From Maribellus maritimus (GTDB lineage Bacteria; Bacteroidota; Bacteroidia; Bacteroidales; Prolixibacteraceae): a DNA stretch of 64,000 nt. Shown here one piece after another: positions 56,501-64,000 of this stretch (the first letter of the stretch is position 1; every line of letters begins with the position of its first letter). The position numbers were made by a program, and so were the translations under genes. Where the stretch lies: positions 124,001 through 188,000 of the forward strand of contig NZ_JAIKLE010000006.1 of the NCBI RefSeq assembly GCF_022267315.1. Reading direction: 5' to 3'. The notes beneath the pieces are model-generated. The model saw nothing but the letters and a program-made list of their open reading frames with translations. It did no database searches and was not told the DNA's origin.

Positions 56501-57289
56501 TACGGACCCGGAAATGAAACGCAAAAAATAACAGACAGCAAACGCTTTTATCGGGTGCGTTATATCTATGGCTGGCTGAATCCGGCTTTGTATCATCAGG
56601 TTAATAAATCCGTCAGTTATTCTATGGGGGCATTTTATCAATATTATGATGTAACTGATACTACGGAAAGATTTGTCGGGCAACTTTATCCCGGTGTACT
56701 TCCGGAATCGGCATACAACGCCCACCATTTTACGGGAATAAATGCCAACTTTACAATCGATACCAGAGACGATGAAACGATACCGCAACGGGGTATTTAC
56801 TGGAAAACTGAGGCAGGTGCATATCATAATTTAAAAAGCGAAGGAAAGAATTTTATGAAGCTACAGTCGGATTTGAGTTTGTATCTTAGTTTTCAAAAAG
56901 ATCCGAGGTTTGTTTTTGCATTTCGTTTTGGAGGCGCAACAAATGTGGGAGATTATGAATTTTTTCACTCCAACTTTTTGGGACGAAAAGCCAATCTCAG
57001 AGGATTCAGGAGTAACCGGTTTGCCGGCGATCAATCGTTTTATCAGAACACAGAATTCAGAGTGAAACTAAAGAATATTCATAGTTATCTTTTTAACGGA
57101 CAGGCAGGGATGCTGTTGTTTAACGATATTGGCAGAGTTTGGACAGATGGCGAAAATTCAAATAGATGGCATCAGGGATATGGGGGCGGACTTTGGATCT
57201 CTCCATTTAACGCCGCAGCAGTTACAATAACCTACGGAAAATCGAAAGAAGATAACTTGATTGATTTTACACTTAGTTATTTGTTTTAA
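53570..57289 (+). CDS. Exported metallophosphoesterase with kinase-like module and outer-membrane barrel
   Basis: 1239 residues. Signal peptide (1-26). Calcineurin-like phosphoesterase domain, about 50-350, with metal motifs IGDLKHP (Asp58), LGDIVYP, GNHDW (Asn131, His132), ATHHPLF and GHEH (His311, His313). A middle part (about 450-740) has a pattern seen in HipA/CotH/Fam20-type kinases: LLDILLNDWDRH (Asn612, Asp615, His617) followed by IPRDRDQVYF (Asp640, Asp642), with a possible N-lobe strand YVLRSVNK upstream. A charged Lys-rich linker (about 780-885) leads to a BamA/D15-like C-terminal barrel (about 890-1239) ending LSYLF. It would sit in the outer membrane. The barrel and phosphoesterase are clear. 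The kinase reading is inference. Confidence 0.85.
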   Translation: MGNKRKEYITIFTFLFCVLFQQAAVAQKIFYSAENREWPGEITEPPETKLYSIFLIGDLKHPIENINLELLKNKLDNEGEKSALVVLGDIVYPRGLPDKEEPGFEESLRRHEAILNRIKEHPGKIVFLSGNHDWANGGKEGWESVIQQEEFIESFLDRGNTYLPDEGCPGPVEIDLTEDITLIVVNSQWWFHRFEKPELDDDCDIEDENDLYIQIEDAIRRNTDKKIVFATHHPLFSVGNHGGYFPFLMNIFPFMEAKPPLYIPLPGFIYTGHRKYFGDPQDLANPDYKLFKQNLLEILEKYPNVIYAAGHEHNLQYFQADSLHHIVSGGGGEGTFIAEREKEADFAAQSVGFAQLSFYKNGDVWLQFFSPQNNGSEKLLFNKKLYSKPLFSSEKTEATFQDIDFTDSIVHEKLTDLYQIGKVQRFLMGENYREVWSTAVDFPVFDIEAEKGGLSIIKRGGGQQTRSVRLEDKDGKQYVLRSVNKFVEKALSKEMQNTIAVDVVQDGISASHPYAAVTIPKLADAAGVMHTNPKLVWVTDDPRLGIYRKDIANDIFLFEERPAGNRKDIQSFGYSKDIVNTAETIKKTNDKHDHMVDQKAVLRARLLDILLNDWDRHDDQWRWATFNEDGVKIYKPIPRDRDQVYFVNEGPLMWVASRKWVVPKFQGFDSTIKNVVGLGFNSRYFDRAFLSEPDLQNWIEIAEDIKTCITDSVIHEAISELPPGIYAKSGKEIEEKLKSRRDLLPKYADEFYRFLSKEVDVVGTDERDLFLVERQQNGNTKVEVFALSDKKGKVKEKLYERTFLPDETKEIRLYGLKDEDEFELSGEAEKGIKIRIIGGKDKDKVKDKSIVKGLSKKTIVYERKDKKNKLKPGSETRMHLSSKKSIDNYNRKQFKFDKTMPLITGGYNIDDGVFLGSGVSIKNYNFRDSSFHQFTGKVAFLTGAFELAYKGLVTSVSQIFDFKMDANISIPRSVDNYYGPGNETQKITDSKRFYRVRYIYGWLNPALYHQVNKSVSYSMGAFYQYYDVTDTTERFVGQLYPGVLPESAYNAHHFTGINANFTIDTRDDETIPQRGIYWKTEAGAYHNLKSEGKNFMKLQSDLSLYLSFQKDPRFVFAFRFGGATNVGDYEFFHSNFLGRKANLRGFRSNRFAGDQSFYQNTEFRVKLKNIHSYLFNGQAGMLLFNDIGRVWTDGENSNRWHQGYGGGLWISPFNAAAVTITYGKSKEDNLIDFTLSYLF

Positions 57290-57304
57290 AATAAATGTTT
57301 TACA

Positions 57305-58489
57305 ATGAGTAACATAAATACACAACTGGTAAACGAAGCGGGAACATTTATCATGCAGTTTCTGGAGGAAAATCTTCCTGGAAAATTTACTTTTCATAAC
57401 CTGGAGCATACAAAGTATGTGGTTGAGAAAGCTGAATATATTGGCAAAAATGTCGGGTTGAATGAGGAAGAAATACTTTTGGTAAAAATTGCAGCCTGGT
57501 TTCACGACATCGGATACGCCATTGACATTAGAAATCATGAAAGAGTTGGGGCGGAAAAGGCGGAGGATTTTCTTCGTTCAAAAGGAGTCGACCAACCCCG
57601 GATCGAGCTGATAAAAAACTGCATCCTGTCCACAAAAATTGAGGTGCAGCCAAAAACGTTAATGGAAAAAGTAATTTGCGATGCGGATCTCTCCCACCTA
57701 ACCGAAGAAGATTATTTTGACCGGATTGAAAAAATGAGGCAGGAATGGAAAAATCATTCTTACAAAAAGGTCAGTAAGAAAAAGTTCTACGAAAAATCAG
57801 CAGAGTTTTTTCAGAAATATTCGTATCACACTGATTTCGCTAAAAAAGAACTGGCTCCCAAGAAACAAAAAAACCTTGAAAGAATTGAAAAACTAAAGTA
57901 TATGCTTGAACAGAAAAAAGAACAGGAACTGCTTGATAAAGTCCCAAAAGGGAAAAAAAGTAAAGGATATTCCCGTGGTGTCGAATCCATGTTCAGGTTA
58001 ACTGCCCGCAATCAAATTAACCTGAGTTCTATTGCCGATAATAAGTCGAACATTCTTATTTCGGTTAATGCAATCATGATTTCAATTATTATGACTGTTT
58101 TGGTTACCCGCTTTGAAGAAATTCCGAACCTGATTTTACCAACACTAGTATTTTTACTTTTTGCTTTAACCACTATCATTTTTGCTATTCTTTCTACCCG
58201 GCCAAATATTTCTTCGGGTACTTTTAACAAAGAAGACATAAAAAAGAATAAAGTTAATCTGCTGTTTTTTGGAAATTTCTATAATATGAATTTGGAAGAA
58301 TATGAGTGGGGAATTGAGGAATTAATGAAAAATGACGAGCATTTGTATTCCACCATGATTAAAGACCAGTATTTTTTGGGTAAGGTGCTGGCGAAAAAGT
58401 ACAAACTGTTAAGGATTGCCTACAATGTTTTTATGGTTGGAATTGTGATTTCGGTTTTGACATTTGTGTTGGCTTTTGTTGATATCTAA
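57305..58489 (+). CDS. HD-domain phosphohydrolase fused to a Pycsar-type TM effector domain
   Basis: 394 residues. Residues about 25-150 form an HD domain with the full ligand set: HNLEHTKYV, WFHDIGYA (His-Asp) and CDADLSHL (Asp). A Lys/Glu-rich coiled stretch (about 180-225) follows. The C-terminal part (about 232-394) matches the Pycsar effector/DUF5706 pattern: RNQINLSSIADNKSNILISV, two adjacent TM helices, then a soluble segment and a last TM helix. Pycsar effectors damage the membrane in phage defence when cyclic nucleotides are made, but no cyclase is seen nearby. It lies 15 bp after the phosphoesterase gene, in the same operon. Confidence 0.83.
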   Translation: MSNINTQLVNEAGTFIMQFLEENLPGKFTFHNLEHTKYVVEKAEYIGKNVGLNEEEILLVKIAAWFHDIGYAIDIRNHERVGAEKAEDFLRSKGVDQPRIELIKNCILSTKIEVQPKTLMEKVICDADLSHLTEEDYFDRIEKMRQEWKNHSYKKVSKKKFYEKSAEFFQKYSYHTDFAKKELAPKKQKNLERIEKLKYMLEQKKEQELLDKVPKGKKSKGYSRGVESMFRLTARNQINLSSIADNKSNILISVNAIMISIIMTVLVTRFEEIPNLILPTLVFLLFALTTIIFAILSTRPNISSGTFNKEDIKKNKVNLLFFGNFYNMNLEEYEWGIEELMKNDEHLYSTMIKDQYFLGKVLAKKYKLLRIAYNVFMVGIVISVLTFVLAFVDI

Positions 58490-58503
58490 CATTTAAAATA
58501 AAA

Positions 58504-60366
58504 ATGATCCAAACAGACAGGCTTCTTTTTGTAAAAGAAAAAATTGACCTCATTATTTACAAGGTGAGGGAAATGGAAGAAGAATATCGTGACGAAATTG
58601 AAAGTGTTCATCCTGTATACCGCAAAAGTGCTATAAATCTTGTTCATTATCTGGCTTTTCGCAGTTTCGACATTGATGAGTTACAGGGATATTTACGCGA
58701 TTTGGGATTGACAAGTTTATCTCATATTGAAGCCCATGTATTAAAAAGTTTGCTTTCCATGAGTTCAATTCAGAACCAGTTGTTGGGACAAGTAACTCCT
58801 GAAAGGCGAAAGGGAATTATTTCATTTAAAAAGAGCGAAAAAATTCTGGCGAGGAACACGAAACTGATGTTTGGGTATAAATCGAAAAGAAGGCGAACCC
58901 GTATTATGGTTACCCTACCTGAAACTGCTGCCGAAGACAGAGACTTTGTGAGCCGGCTCTTAAAGTCGGGGATGAACAGCGCCCGTATTAATTGTGCCCA
59001 CGATAACAAAGAAACCTGGGAGAAAATAATTCAAAATGTAAGAACGATTAGTGAGAAGCAGCTAAAAAACTGCAAAATAATGATGGATTTGGGTGGGCCA
59101 AAATTACGAACAGGTTCTATAAAACCGGGCCCAAAAATCGTTCATATAAAACCTGAAAAAGATGTTTCCGGTAATGTGATTAATCCTGCCAGAATTTGGA
59201 TTGCCCCGCCTGATTTTTTACTGCCTGATGATATTTCAATTCATATTCCCGTAAAGGAAGAGTGGTTCAGAGAAATAAAAAGAGGAGATATTATCCGCTT
59301 AAATGATACCCGGAATAAAAAGATCGATATAACAGTTGGCGGAAGAAAAGGAAATGGTCGAGAAGGATTTTGTTTTACTTCTGCTTATGTTTCTACCGGC
59401 ACTGAACTTCAACTTTTTGGCCCCGATAAATCAGAAAAAGCCAAAGATACAGTTGGAGAATTATTACCGATTGAGCAGTATATTCCGCTCAAAATCAGTG
59501 ATACGCTTGTTTTAACCAAAAATACGAATCCGGGAGAACCGGCACAATACGACGAAAACGGAAAATTAATTCAGCCTGCTCATATTTCATGCACTTTGCC
59601 CGAAGTCTTTAGTGATGTAAGGGTAGAAGAACCCATATTTTTTGATGATGGAAAAATTGAGGGGGTTATTGAAAATGTTAAAAACGACGAGCTGGATATT
59701 AGAATAACCTATGCGAAAGATACAGGAAGTAAGTTGAAAGCCGACAAAGGGATTAATCTTCCACACAGCAATTTGAATGTGAGTGGATTAACTCCAAAGG
59801 ACAAAGTGGATTTGGAATTTGTGGCCCAATATGCCGATACAGTGAACTTTTCGTTTGTAAATAATGAAAACGATGTGCAGGAATTGCTGGATGAGCTGGA
59901 AACTTATAAAAGCCCTATTGGTATCATTTTGAAAATTGAAACGCAGAAGGGATTCACCAACCTGCCGCGGATTTTGCTGCGGGCGATGCAAACTTTTCCA
60001 ATTGGAGTAATGATAGCTCGTGGAGATTTGGCGATCGAAACAGGATGGAAGAATTTTGCAAGTATTCAGGAAGAGATTCTACGCATTTGCGAAGCTGCAC
60101 ATGTCCCCGATGTTTGGGCAACGCAGGTATTGGAAAATCTGGCAAAAAAAGTAGTTCCCTCCCGGGCAGAAATTACCGATGCTGCTCTGGCACAGCGTGC
60201 CGAATGCGTGATGCTGAATAAAGGTGCTTACATTGAAAAAGCAGTAAAAATGCTCGACCGTATTTTACGACGTATGCAACATTTTCAAAAAAAGAAAGAA
60301 ACCGTTTTGCCCAGGCTGGAAGATGCGGAGAATCTGCATCTTTCGCATGCCAAGTTCGATATTTAG
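58504..60366 (+). CDS. Divergent pyruvate kinase-like protein
   Basis: 620 residues. About 115 N-terminal residues are not part of pyruvate kinase (helical, unknown). The TIM-barrel and B-domain then follow: GMNSARINCAHDNKETW, DLGGPKLRTG, NFSFVNNENDV, LKIETQKGF with the catalytic Lys, VMIARGDLAIETGW, and ATQVLENLAKKVVPSRAEITDAA. The canonical TKGPEIRTG, MLSGETA and the C-terminal allosteric domain are altered or absent (MLNKGAY here). An enlarged B-domain insert spans about 235-420. It may be a pyruvate kinase variant or act on another phosphoenol-type substrate. Last gene of the operon, 14 bp after the HD protein. Confidence 0.82.
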   Translation: MIQTDRLLFVKEKIDLIIYKVREMEEEYRDEIESVHPVYRKSAINLVHYLAFRSFDIDELQGYLRDLGLTSLSHIEAHVLKSLLSMSSIQNQLLGQVTPERRKGIISFKKSEKILARNTKLMFGYKSKRRRTRIMVTLPETAAEDRDFVSRLLKSGMNSARINCAHDNKETWEKIIQNVRTISEKQLKNCKIMMDLGGPKLRTGSIKPGPKIVHIKPEKDVSGNVINPARIWIAPPDFLLPDDISIHIPVKEEWFREIKRGDIIRLNDTRNKKIDITVGGRKGNGREGFCFTSAYVSTGTELQLFGPDKSEKAKDTVGELLPIEQYIPLKISDTLVLTKNTNPGEPAQYDENGKLIQPAHISCTLPEVFSDVRVEEPIFFDDGKIEGVIENVKNDELDIRITYAKDTGSKLKADKGINLPHSNLNVSGLTPKDKVDLEFVAQYADTVNFSFVNNENDVQELLDELETYKSPIGIILKIETQKGFTNLPRILLRAMQTFPIGVMIARGDLAIETGWKNFASIQEEILRICEAAHVPDVWATQVLENLAKKVVPSRAEITDAALAQRAECVMLNKGAYIEKAVKMLDRILRRMQHFQKKKETVLPRLEDAENLHLSHAKFDI

Positions 60367-60524
60367 CTCAGATAGCGTTCCATTTTATCATAGCGAACTT
60401 AACCTTTGCAGCATCAGCTTGTCTGTAAAAACTTCGCTATCAAATAACTGATTGAACTTATTTTGCAGGATTGGTGTTTTATTCCTACAAATTAAAAGAT
60501 AAATATACATTACAGTAGAAGGGC

Positions 60525-62900
60525 ATGAAAACACAGAAAAAGATAAATCGTAATGTAAATGACACCGTTATAAAAACCTCATTAAGCTTTGAGTTCCTTA
60601 TTGAAGAGTTGGAACAAATTGTTTTAAATGGAAAATATCCGCTTTTTGAATCGGCAGCTAAACTTTTGGCTGGGCTCGACAACATTCCTGAACTAAAAAC
60701 TCAAATAAATGATATTTCTTTGCTGGAGAAAAACAAAGATCTGGTGGACCAGATGATGGCTTTTGTTATCAATCCGCTAACCGGCACCACTGCAATGGAA
60801 GGTGCAACTGTTCCTTTTCATAAAACTACCTTCTTTTCAACAGAACAATTAAGAGCCATTACAAATAAAGATGAATATAAACTTGAAATTGCAAAAAATC
60901 ATGACTTAGAAGAAAAGCAGCTTATTAAAATTTACTTTGCATATTTGATAATTCTGGAACAGATTTACAATTACAAAACAGACTTTAATATTCCCCTGGA
61001 TTTTAAATTGACCAACGAACAAAATCAAACAGTTCAATATTTTAGAAAGAACTTTAATTATAAATATTTGCGTGTTGGTACGGTTGGGAAGTTGAAAAGA
61101 CTTACTGATGAGCAATTAAAAAAACTTTTAGACAATATTTCTGATTTAAGCTACTGGAGGGAGACTCTTCCATTGGAAAATTTTGAATTTAACGGGTTTG
61201 TACATTTTTCATTTACAAAAAGCACTTACGATTTTGTTGTTTCTGAATTGAAATCCAATCTGCTTGATAATAAAACTATTCTCACAAACGAAGGGTTTGA
61301 ACTGATTCAGAATCACATTCGGGCTTTAATTGAAATGCCAAATTTAAAGATTGGATTGGCAGCTATCGATCAATTTGATTCCACAATAAATAAATCATTG
61401 ATTTGGAAAACGTTAATCGATCGTTCGAAACTTTCCTGTCGCGAATATTCCGGTACATTTTACGAACAGGCGATGTTGGAGAAAAAGATTGTTATAACCA
61501 ACGATTTTAATGAAGCAGAAAATGACAGAGTTGTTGCTGAGTTTTTAAATCACGGAATTCGAAGTCATGTAATTGTTCCCCTGGTGTTAGACGGAGAAAC
61601 AGTTGGCATGCTGGAATTTGCATCGGAAAACAAAGGGGAGTTAGACATGGTGAAGATAAGCCGGCTAAAAGAGCTTTTCCCTGTGTTTGCGGTGGCACTT
61701 AAACGTTCGAAGAATGAATGCAAAGACAGAGAAAGTGCGGTTATTCAACAACATTTTACAGCCATTCATCCGTCAGTGGAGTGGCGTTTCAGGGAGGCTG
61801 TTGTAAACCTGATGAATGAAAATTCAACCGAAAAATTATCGACAGGAATTGAGCCCGTGGTTTTTGATAACATCATTCCAATTTTTGGTGCCTCTGATAT
61901 CCACAGTTCAACAACCGAAAGAAACAAAGCCATTCAGTCCGATTTTTTGGAACAACTTGAATATGCCCGGGAAATTATTGAATACGGCAAACTTGTAAAT
62001 GAAATGCCATTTTTAGATGCCATCCACTTCGAGATAAAAAATTTCATCTCAACTGTAAAAAACGGATTAAAAGCGGGCGATGAGTTTGTTATTATCGAAT
62101 TCCTGAAAAATGAAGTTGAGCCGGCTTTTAAACTTCTGAAAGACAGATTTCAGGAAATGGAAAAACCTGTAAATGATTATCTTCAAAAGATTGATACCGA
62201 AAATGGCGTTCTTTATAAAAAAAGAAAAGAATTTGAAGACAGTTTAACCTTAATAAATAAAGTAATTGGAAAAATAATTGATGATGAACAAATTGACGCT
62301 CAGAAGATTTTTCCCCATTATTTTGAAAAATACAGTACTGACGGCGTAGAATATAATGCCTACATCGGACAGTCGTTGGTTAAGAAACTGAAATACAATA
62401 GTATTTATTTAAAAAATATTCGGTTGTGGCAGCTGTTGTTAAAAGTTAGAATAGCACAGGAAATCAGAAAGCTACAATCGGAACTCCCGGTAAAGCTTGA
62501 TATCACACAGCTTATTCTCGTTCATTCGCAACCATTAAGTATTGCGTTCAGGCAAGATGAAAAGAAATTTGATGTTGCCGGTGCCTACAACATTCGTTAC
62601 GAGATTACAAAAAAGCGAATTGATAAGGCACTGATAAAAGCTACAAAGGAAAGAATAACTGAAGTGGGAAAAATTGCGATAATATACTCACATGCCGATG
62701 AGATTACCGAGTACAAAAAATATATCGACTATTTGATTTCATTGGGATTGATTTCCCAAAATGTAGAAAACTTTGAATTGGAAGATTTAACCGGAGCCTC
62801 AGGTTTAAGAGCGCTTCGAATTGAAGTAAATTTTGAAAATAACTCTCTGTTGGGAATCAAAAAGAGACCCGAAATATCAGTCGATAGAATTCAAATCTGA
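60525..62900 (+). CDS. GAF-domain protein without recognisable output domain
   Basis: 791-residue soluble protein. A GAF-like sensor lies at about 275-400 (IWKTLIDRSKLSCREYSGTFYEQAMLEKKIVITND, then GIRSHVIVPLVLDGETVGMLEFAS). The N-terminal 270 residues and the C-terminal 380 are mostly helical and not recognised. No histidine kinase, GGDEF, HTH or phosphatase motif is visible. It starts 158 bp after the pyruvate kinase-like gene and converges on the PAP2 gene with a 2-bp gap. Probably a ligand-dependent regulator acting through protein contacts. Confidence 0.7.
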   Translation: MKTQKKINRNVNDTVIKTSLSFEFLIEELEQIVLNGKYPLFESAAKLLAGLDNIPELKTQINDISLLEKNKDLVDQMMAFVINPLTGTTAMEGATVPFHKTTFFSTEQLRAITNKDEYKLEIAKNHDLEEKQLIKIYFAYLIILEQIYNYKTDFNIPLDFKLTNEQNQTVQYFRKNFNYKYLRVGTVGKLKRLTDEQLKKLLDNISDLSYWRETLPLENFEFNGFVHFSFTKSTYDFVVSELKSNLLDNKTILTNEGFELIQNHIRALIEMPNLKIGLAAIDQFDSTINKSLIWKTLIDRSKLSCREYSGTFYEQAMLEKKIVITNDFNEAENDRVVAEFLNHGIRSHVIVPLVLDGETVGMLEFASENKGELDMVKISRLKELFPVFAVALKRSKNECKDRESAVIQQHFTAIHPSVEWRFREAVVNLMNENSTEKLSTGIEPVVFDNIIPIFGASDIHSSTTERNKAIQSDFLEQLEYAREIIEYGKLVNEMPFLDAIHFEIKNFISTVKNGLKAGDEFVIIEFLKNEVEPAFKLLKDRFQEMEKPVNDYLQKIDTENGVLYKKRKEFEDSLTLINKVIGKIIDDEQIDAQKIFPHYFEKYSTDGVEYNAYIGQSLVKKLKYNSIYLKNIRLWQLLLKVRIAQEIRKLQSELPVKLDITQLILVHSQPLSIAFRQDEKKFDVAGAYNIRYEITKKRIDKALIKATKERITEVGKIAIIYSHADEITEYKKYIDYLISLGLISQNVENFELEDLTGASGLRALRIEVNFENNSLLGIKKRPEISVDRIQI

Positions 62901-62902
62901 TT

Positions 62903-63739
62903 CTAAAATACGTAGCTTAATCTCAACCCATTATAGTTCCCGGTAAACGGAATGAGCGATAAATTGGGATTTTTTCTTTGAATACGATGTAATTCCGGAA
63001 TTAAAATACCGGCCGAAGCGCCAACAACAAACCCCGTTAATATGTCGGTAGGAAAATGTTTCATTGCTTTAAAACGGTAAAAACCAACCAGGCCCGGTGG
63101 AACAACAGCAGCTGCAAATAGCAGATATTTTTTATTTCCAATTTCCGGATGATAGTCGGAATATACTTTTGCCATAAAAAAAGAAGCCGTTGCTGCAGTA
63201 GAAACATGTCCGCTAAAGAATGAATTTCGGGTTTCGCTGGCCAGTTTATCTTCTACCGGTACATCCGGGTTATAATTAAATGGTCGTGTCCGAAGAACAG
63301 AGCTTGCAGTTAAAAGATAAAAATCGGTGTTTATAGCGTGAGATTCACCATATAAAATTAACAGATCCAGCCAGTCATTTCTGATTTTTTTATCCAGTGC
63401 AAGTAAGCCGGGCAAAACAACCGAACTGTTTAGGAAAAAGTCGGAAATGTCATGAGCCCGATGACGGAAATTTACACTTTGCCTGGTTGCCGGCCGGTCA
63501 AACCACCAGATATCATCCGCACTTAACTGAATAACTTCACTATATTCCAGCCTGGGTTTGTTTCTTAAATATTCAAATCCTAAAAAAGATGCGCCAAACA
63601 AACCTATCGTTACCGGAGCTTCAATTTTTCTGTTTATTTTGTAAACAGTGGAATCTTTCCCGGATTGGCCGGCTGTATTTATACTTTTTAAAAAAAAGAA
63701 AGTAAAAAAAAGAATAATTAAAGTTTGACACCGTTTCAT
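62903..63739 (-). CDS. PAP2 superfamily phosphatase, exported
   Basis: 278 residues with a signal peptide (ending NTAGQ) and a PAP2 (type-2 phosphatidic acid phosphatase) domain. Motifs: C1 degenerate in LRTRPFNY, C2 SGH in NSFFSGHVST, and C3 in YRFKAMKHFPTDILTG with His and Asp. Related enzymes dephosphorylate lipid or polyprenyl phosphates in the periplasm. It converges with the GAF gene and is divergent from another secreted protein to the right. Confidence 0.87.
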   Translation of the reverse strand: MKRCQTLIILFFTFFFLKSINTAGQSGKDSTVYKINRKIEAPVTIGLFGASFLGFEYLRNKPRLEYSEVIQLSADDIWWFDRPATRQSVNFRHRAHDISDFFLNSSVVLPGLLALDKKIRNDWLDLLILYGESHAINTDFYLLTASSVLRTRPFNYNPDVPVEDKLASETRNSFFSGHVSTAATASFFMAKVYSDYHPEIGNKKYLLFAAAVVPPGLVGFYRFKAMKHFPTDILTGFVVGASAGILIPELHRIQRKNPNLSLIPFTGNYNGLRLSYVF

Positions 63740-63808
63740 AATTTCACTTTAAGTAAAAATAAAAAAACAGAGATGAAATAGCACTAAGCGTGGAATATTC
63801 TTTTTTGT

Positions 63809-63837
63809 TTTGATACAACTTCTTTAATTTAGCTTTG
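63809..63837 (+). promoter_or_regulatory. Promoter-like TTTG / TAGCTTTG pair
   Basis: TTTG (63809-63812), 17 bases, then TAGCTTTG (63830-63837), an exact TAnnTTTG match. It ends one base before the ATG of the last ORF, so a transcript from it would lack that ATG. Either the match is accidental or the true start lies further downstream. Confidence 0.25.
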
Positions 63838-63838
63838 T

Positions 63839-64000
63839 ATGAGTACAAAAAAAGCAAGTTTATTCATTTTTTTGTTACTGTTTCTTACAGGATTTATGGT
63901 TTCCGGTCAAAGAGACAGTACGAAAACGAGTTATAATCCCTACAAAATGAATTATTACCTGGATGTCCCCATATCGGTAGGTGGATTACTTGCAAGCAAA
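63839..64000 (+). CDS. Start of a secreted protein, cut by the window edge
   Basis: 54 codons are visible: a signal peptide (MSTKKASLFIFLLLFLTGFM, cleavage after VSGQ) and a mature start containing NPYKMNYYLDVPISVGGLLA. The layout resembles the N-terminus of the neighbouring PAP2 protein (exported, then a helix of the membrane-associated phosphatase fold), so it may be a second PAP2 enzyme. Too little is present to be sure. Confidence 0.6.
   Translation, partial: MSTKKASLFIFLLLFLTGFMVSGQRDSTKTSYNPYKMNYYLDVPISVGGLLASK

Noticed and set aside
53570-58489. Calling a phage-defence island
   Set aside because: One Pycsar-like domain is present but there is no cyclase, recombinase, restriction gene or compositional shift.
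60368-60443. GATAGCG ... CGCTATC inverted repeat after the pyruvate-kinase-like gene
   Set aside because: Arms are far apart and no T-run follows, so it does not qualify as a terminator.

Overview
This AT-rich 64 kb window looks like the chromosome of a Bacteroidota, most likely a marine or sediment member of the Marinilabiliales/Prolixibacteraceae type. The phylum call rests on two SusC/SusD pairs, a hybrid two-component sensor with Reg_prop repeats, an ECF sigma/FecR pair feeding a SusC with an STN domain, and several matches to the Bacteroidota -7 promoter box (TAnnTTTG). The family-level call is only an impression. I saw no rRNA, tRNA, CRISPR array, insertion sequence or phage genes.

Layout. 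(1) 1-9.5 kb: a polysaccharide-utilisation locus with susD and susC on the minus strand, a 32-codon membrane-peptide ORF in front of susC, and a divergent 1395-residue hybrid sensor/regulator. (2) 9.5-10.5 kb: a gene-poor kilobase with an orphan promoter-like box and an intrinsic terminator. (3) 10.5-16.7 kb: a small one-TM protein, then a minus-strand operon of GH95 lipoprotein, medium-chain dehydrogenase and Gfo/Idh/MocA oxidoreductase, then a membrane-anchored AraC regulator. (4) 16.8-26.9 kb: a DUF72 protein, a minus-strand operon (Tat-exported TIM-barrel protein, Tat-exported Gfo/Idh/MocA oxidoreductase, two GH3 enzymes), a small secreted protein and a second copy of the membrane AraC regulator. 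The Tat pair plus GH3 set could be a periplasmic oxidise-then-cleave glycoside pathway. (5) 27-34.2 kb: a cytochrome c/PQQ-type sugar dehydrogenase, then a TetR gene and a tight operon of three short-chain or Rossmann dehydrogenases, a metallophosphoesterase, a CPBP protease homologue lacking key residues, and a HAD phosphatase.

(6) 34.3-45.3 kb: a complete myo-inositol catabolic operon in the order lacI-type regulator, iolJ, iolB, iolC, iolD, Na+/solute symporter, iolA, iolE, iolG. A 22-bp palindrome (10-bp arms) just upstream of the iolJ promoter is the evident LacI-family operator. The enzymes should take imported myo-inositol to DHAP plus acetyl-CoA. (7) 45.5-52.5 kb: ECF sigma factor, FecR anti-sigma, terminator, SusC with STN domain, SusD, terminator. 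(8) 52.6-60.4 kb: a four-gene operon of a SdiA-regulated/phytase-like beta-propeller, a 1239-residue protein that appears to join a metallophosphoesterase, a kinase-like module and an outer-membrane barrel, an HD-domain protein fused to a Pycsar-type TM effector domain, and a divergent pyruvate-kinase-like protein. This is the least explained and most interesting part. (9) 60.5-64 kb: a GAF-domain protein without an output domain, a PAP2 phosphatase, and the start of another secreted protein cut by the window edge.
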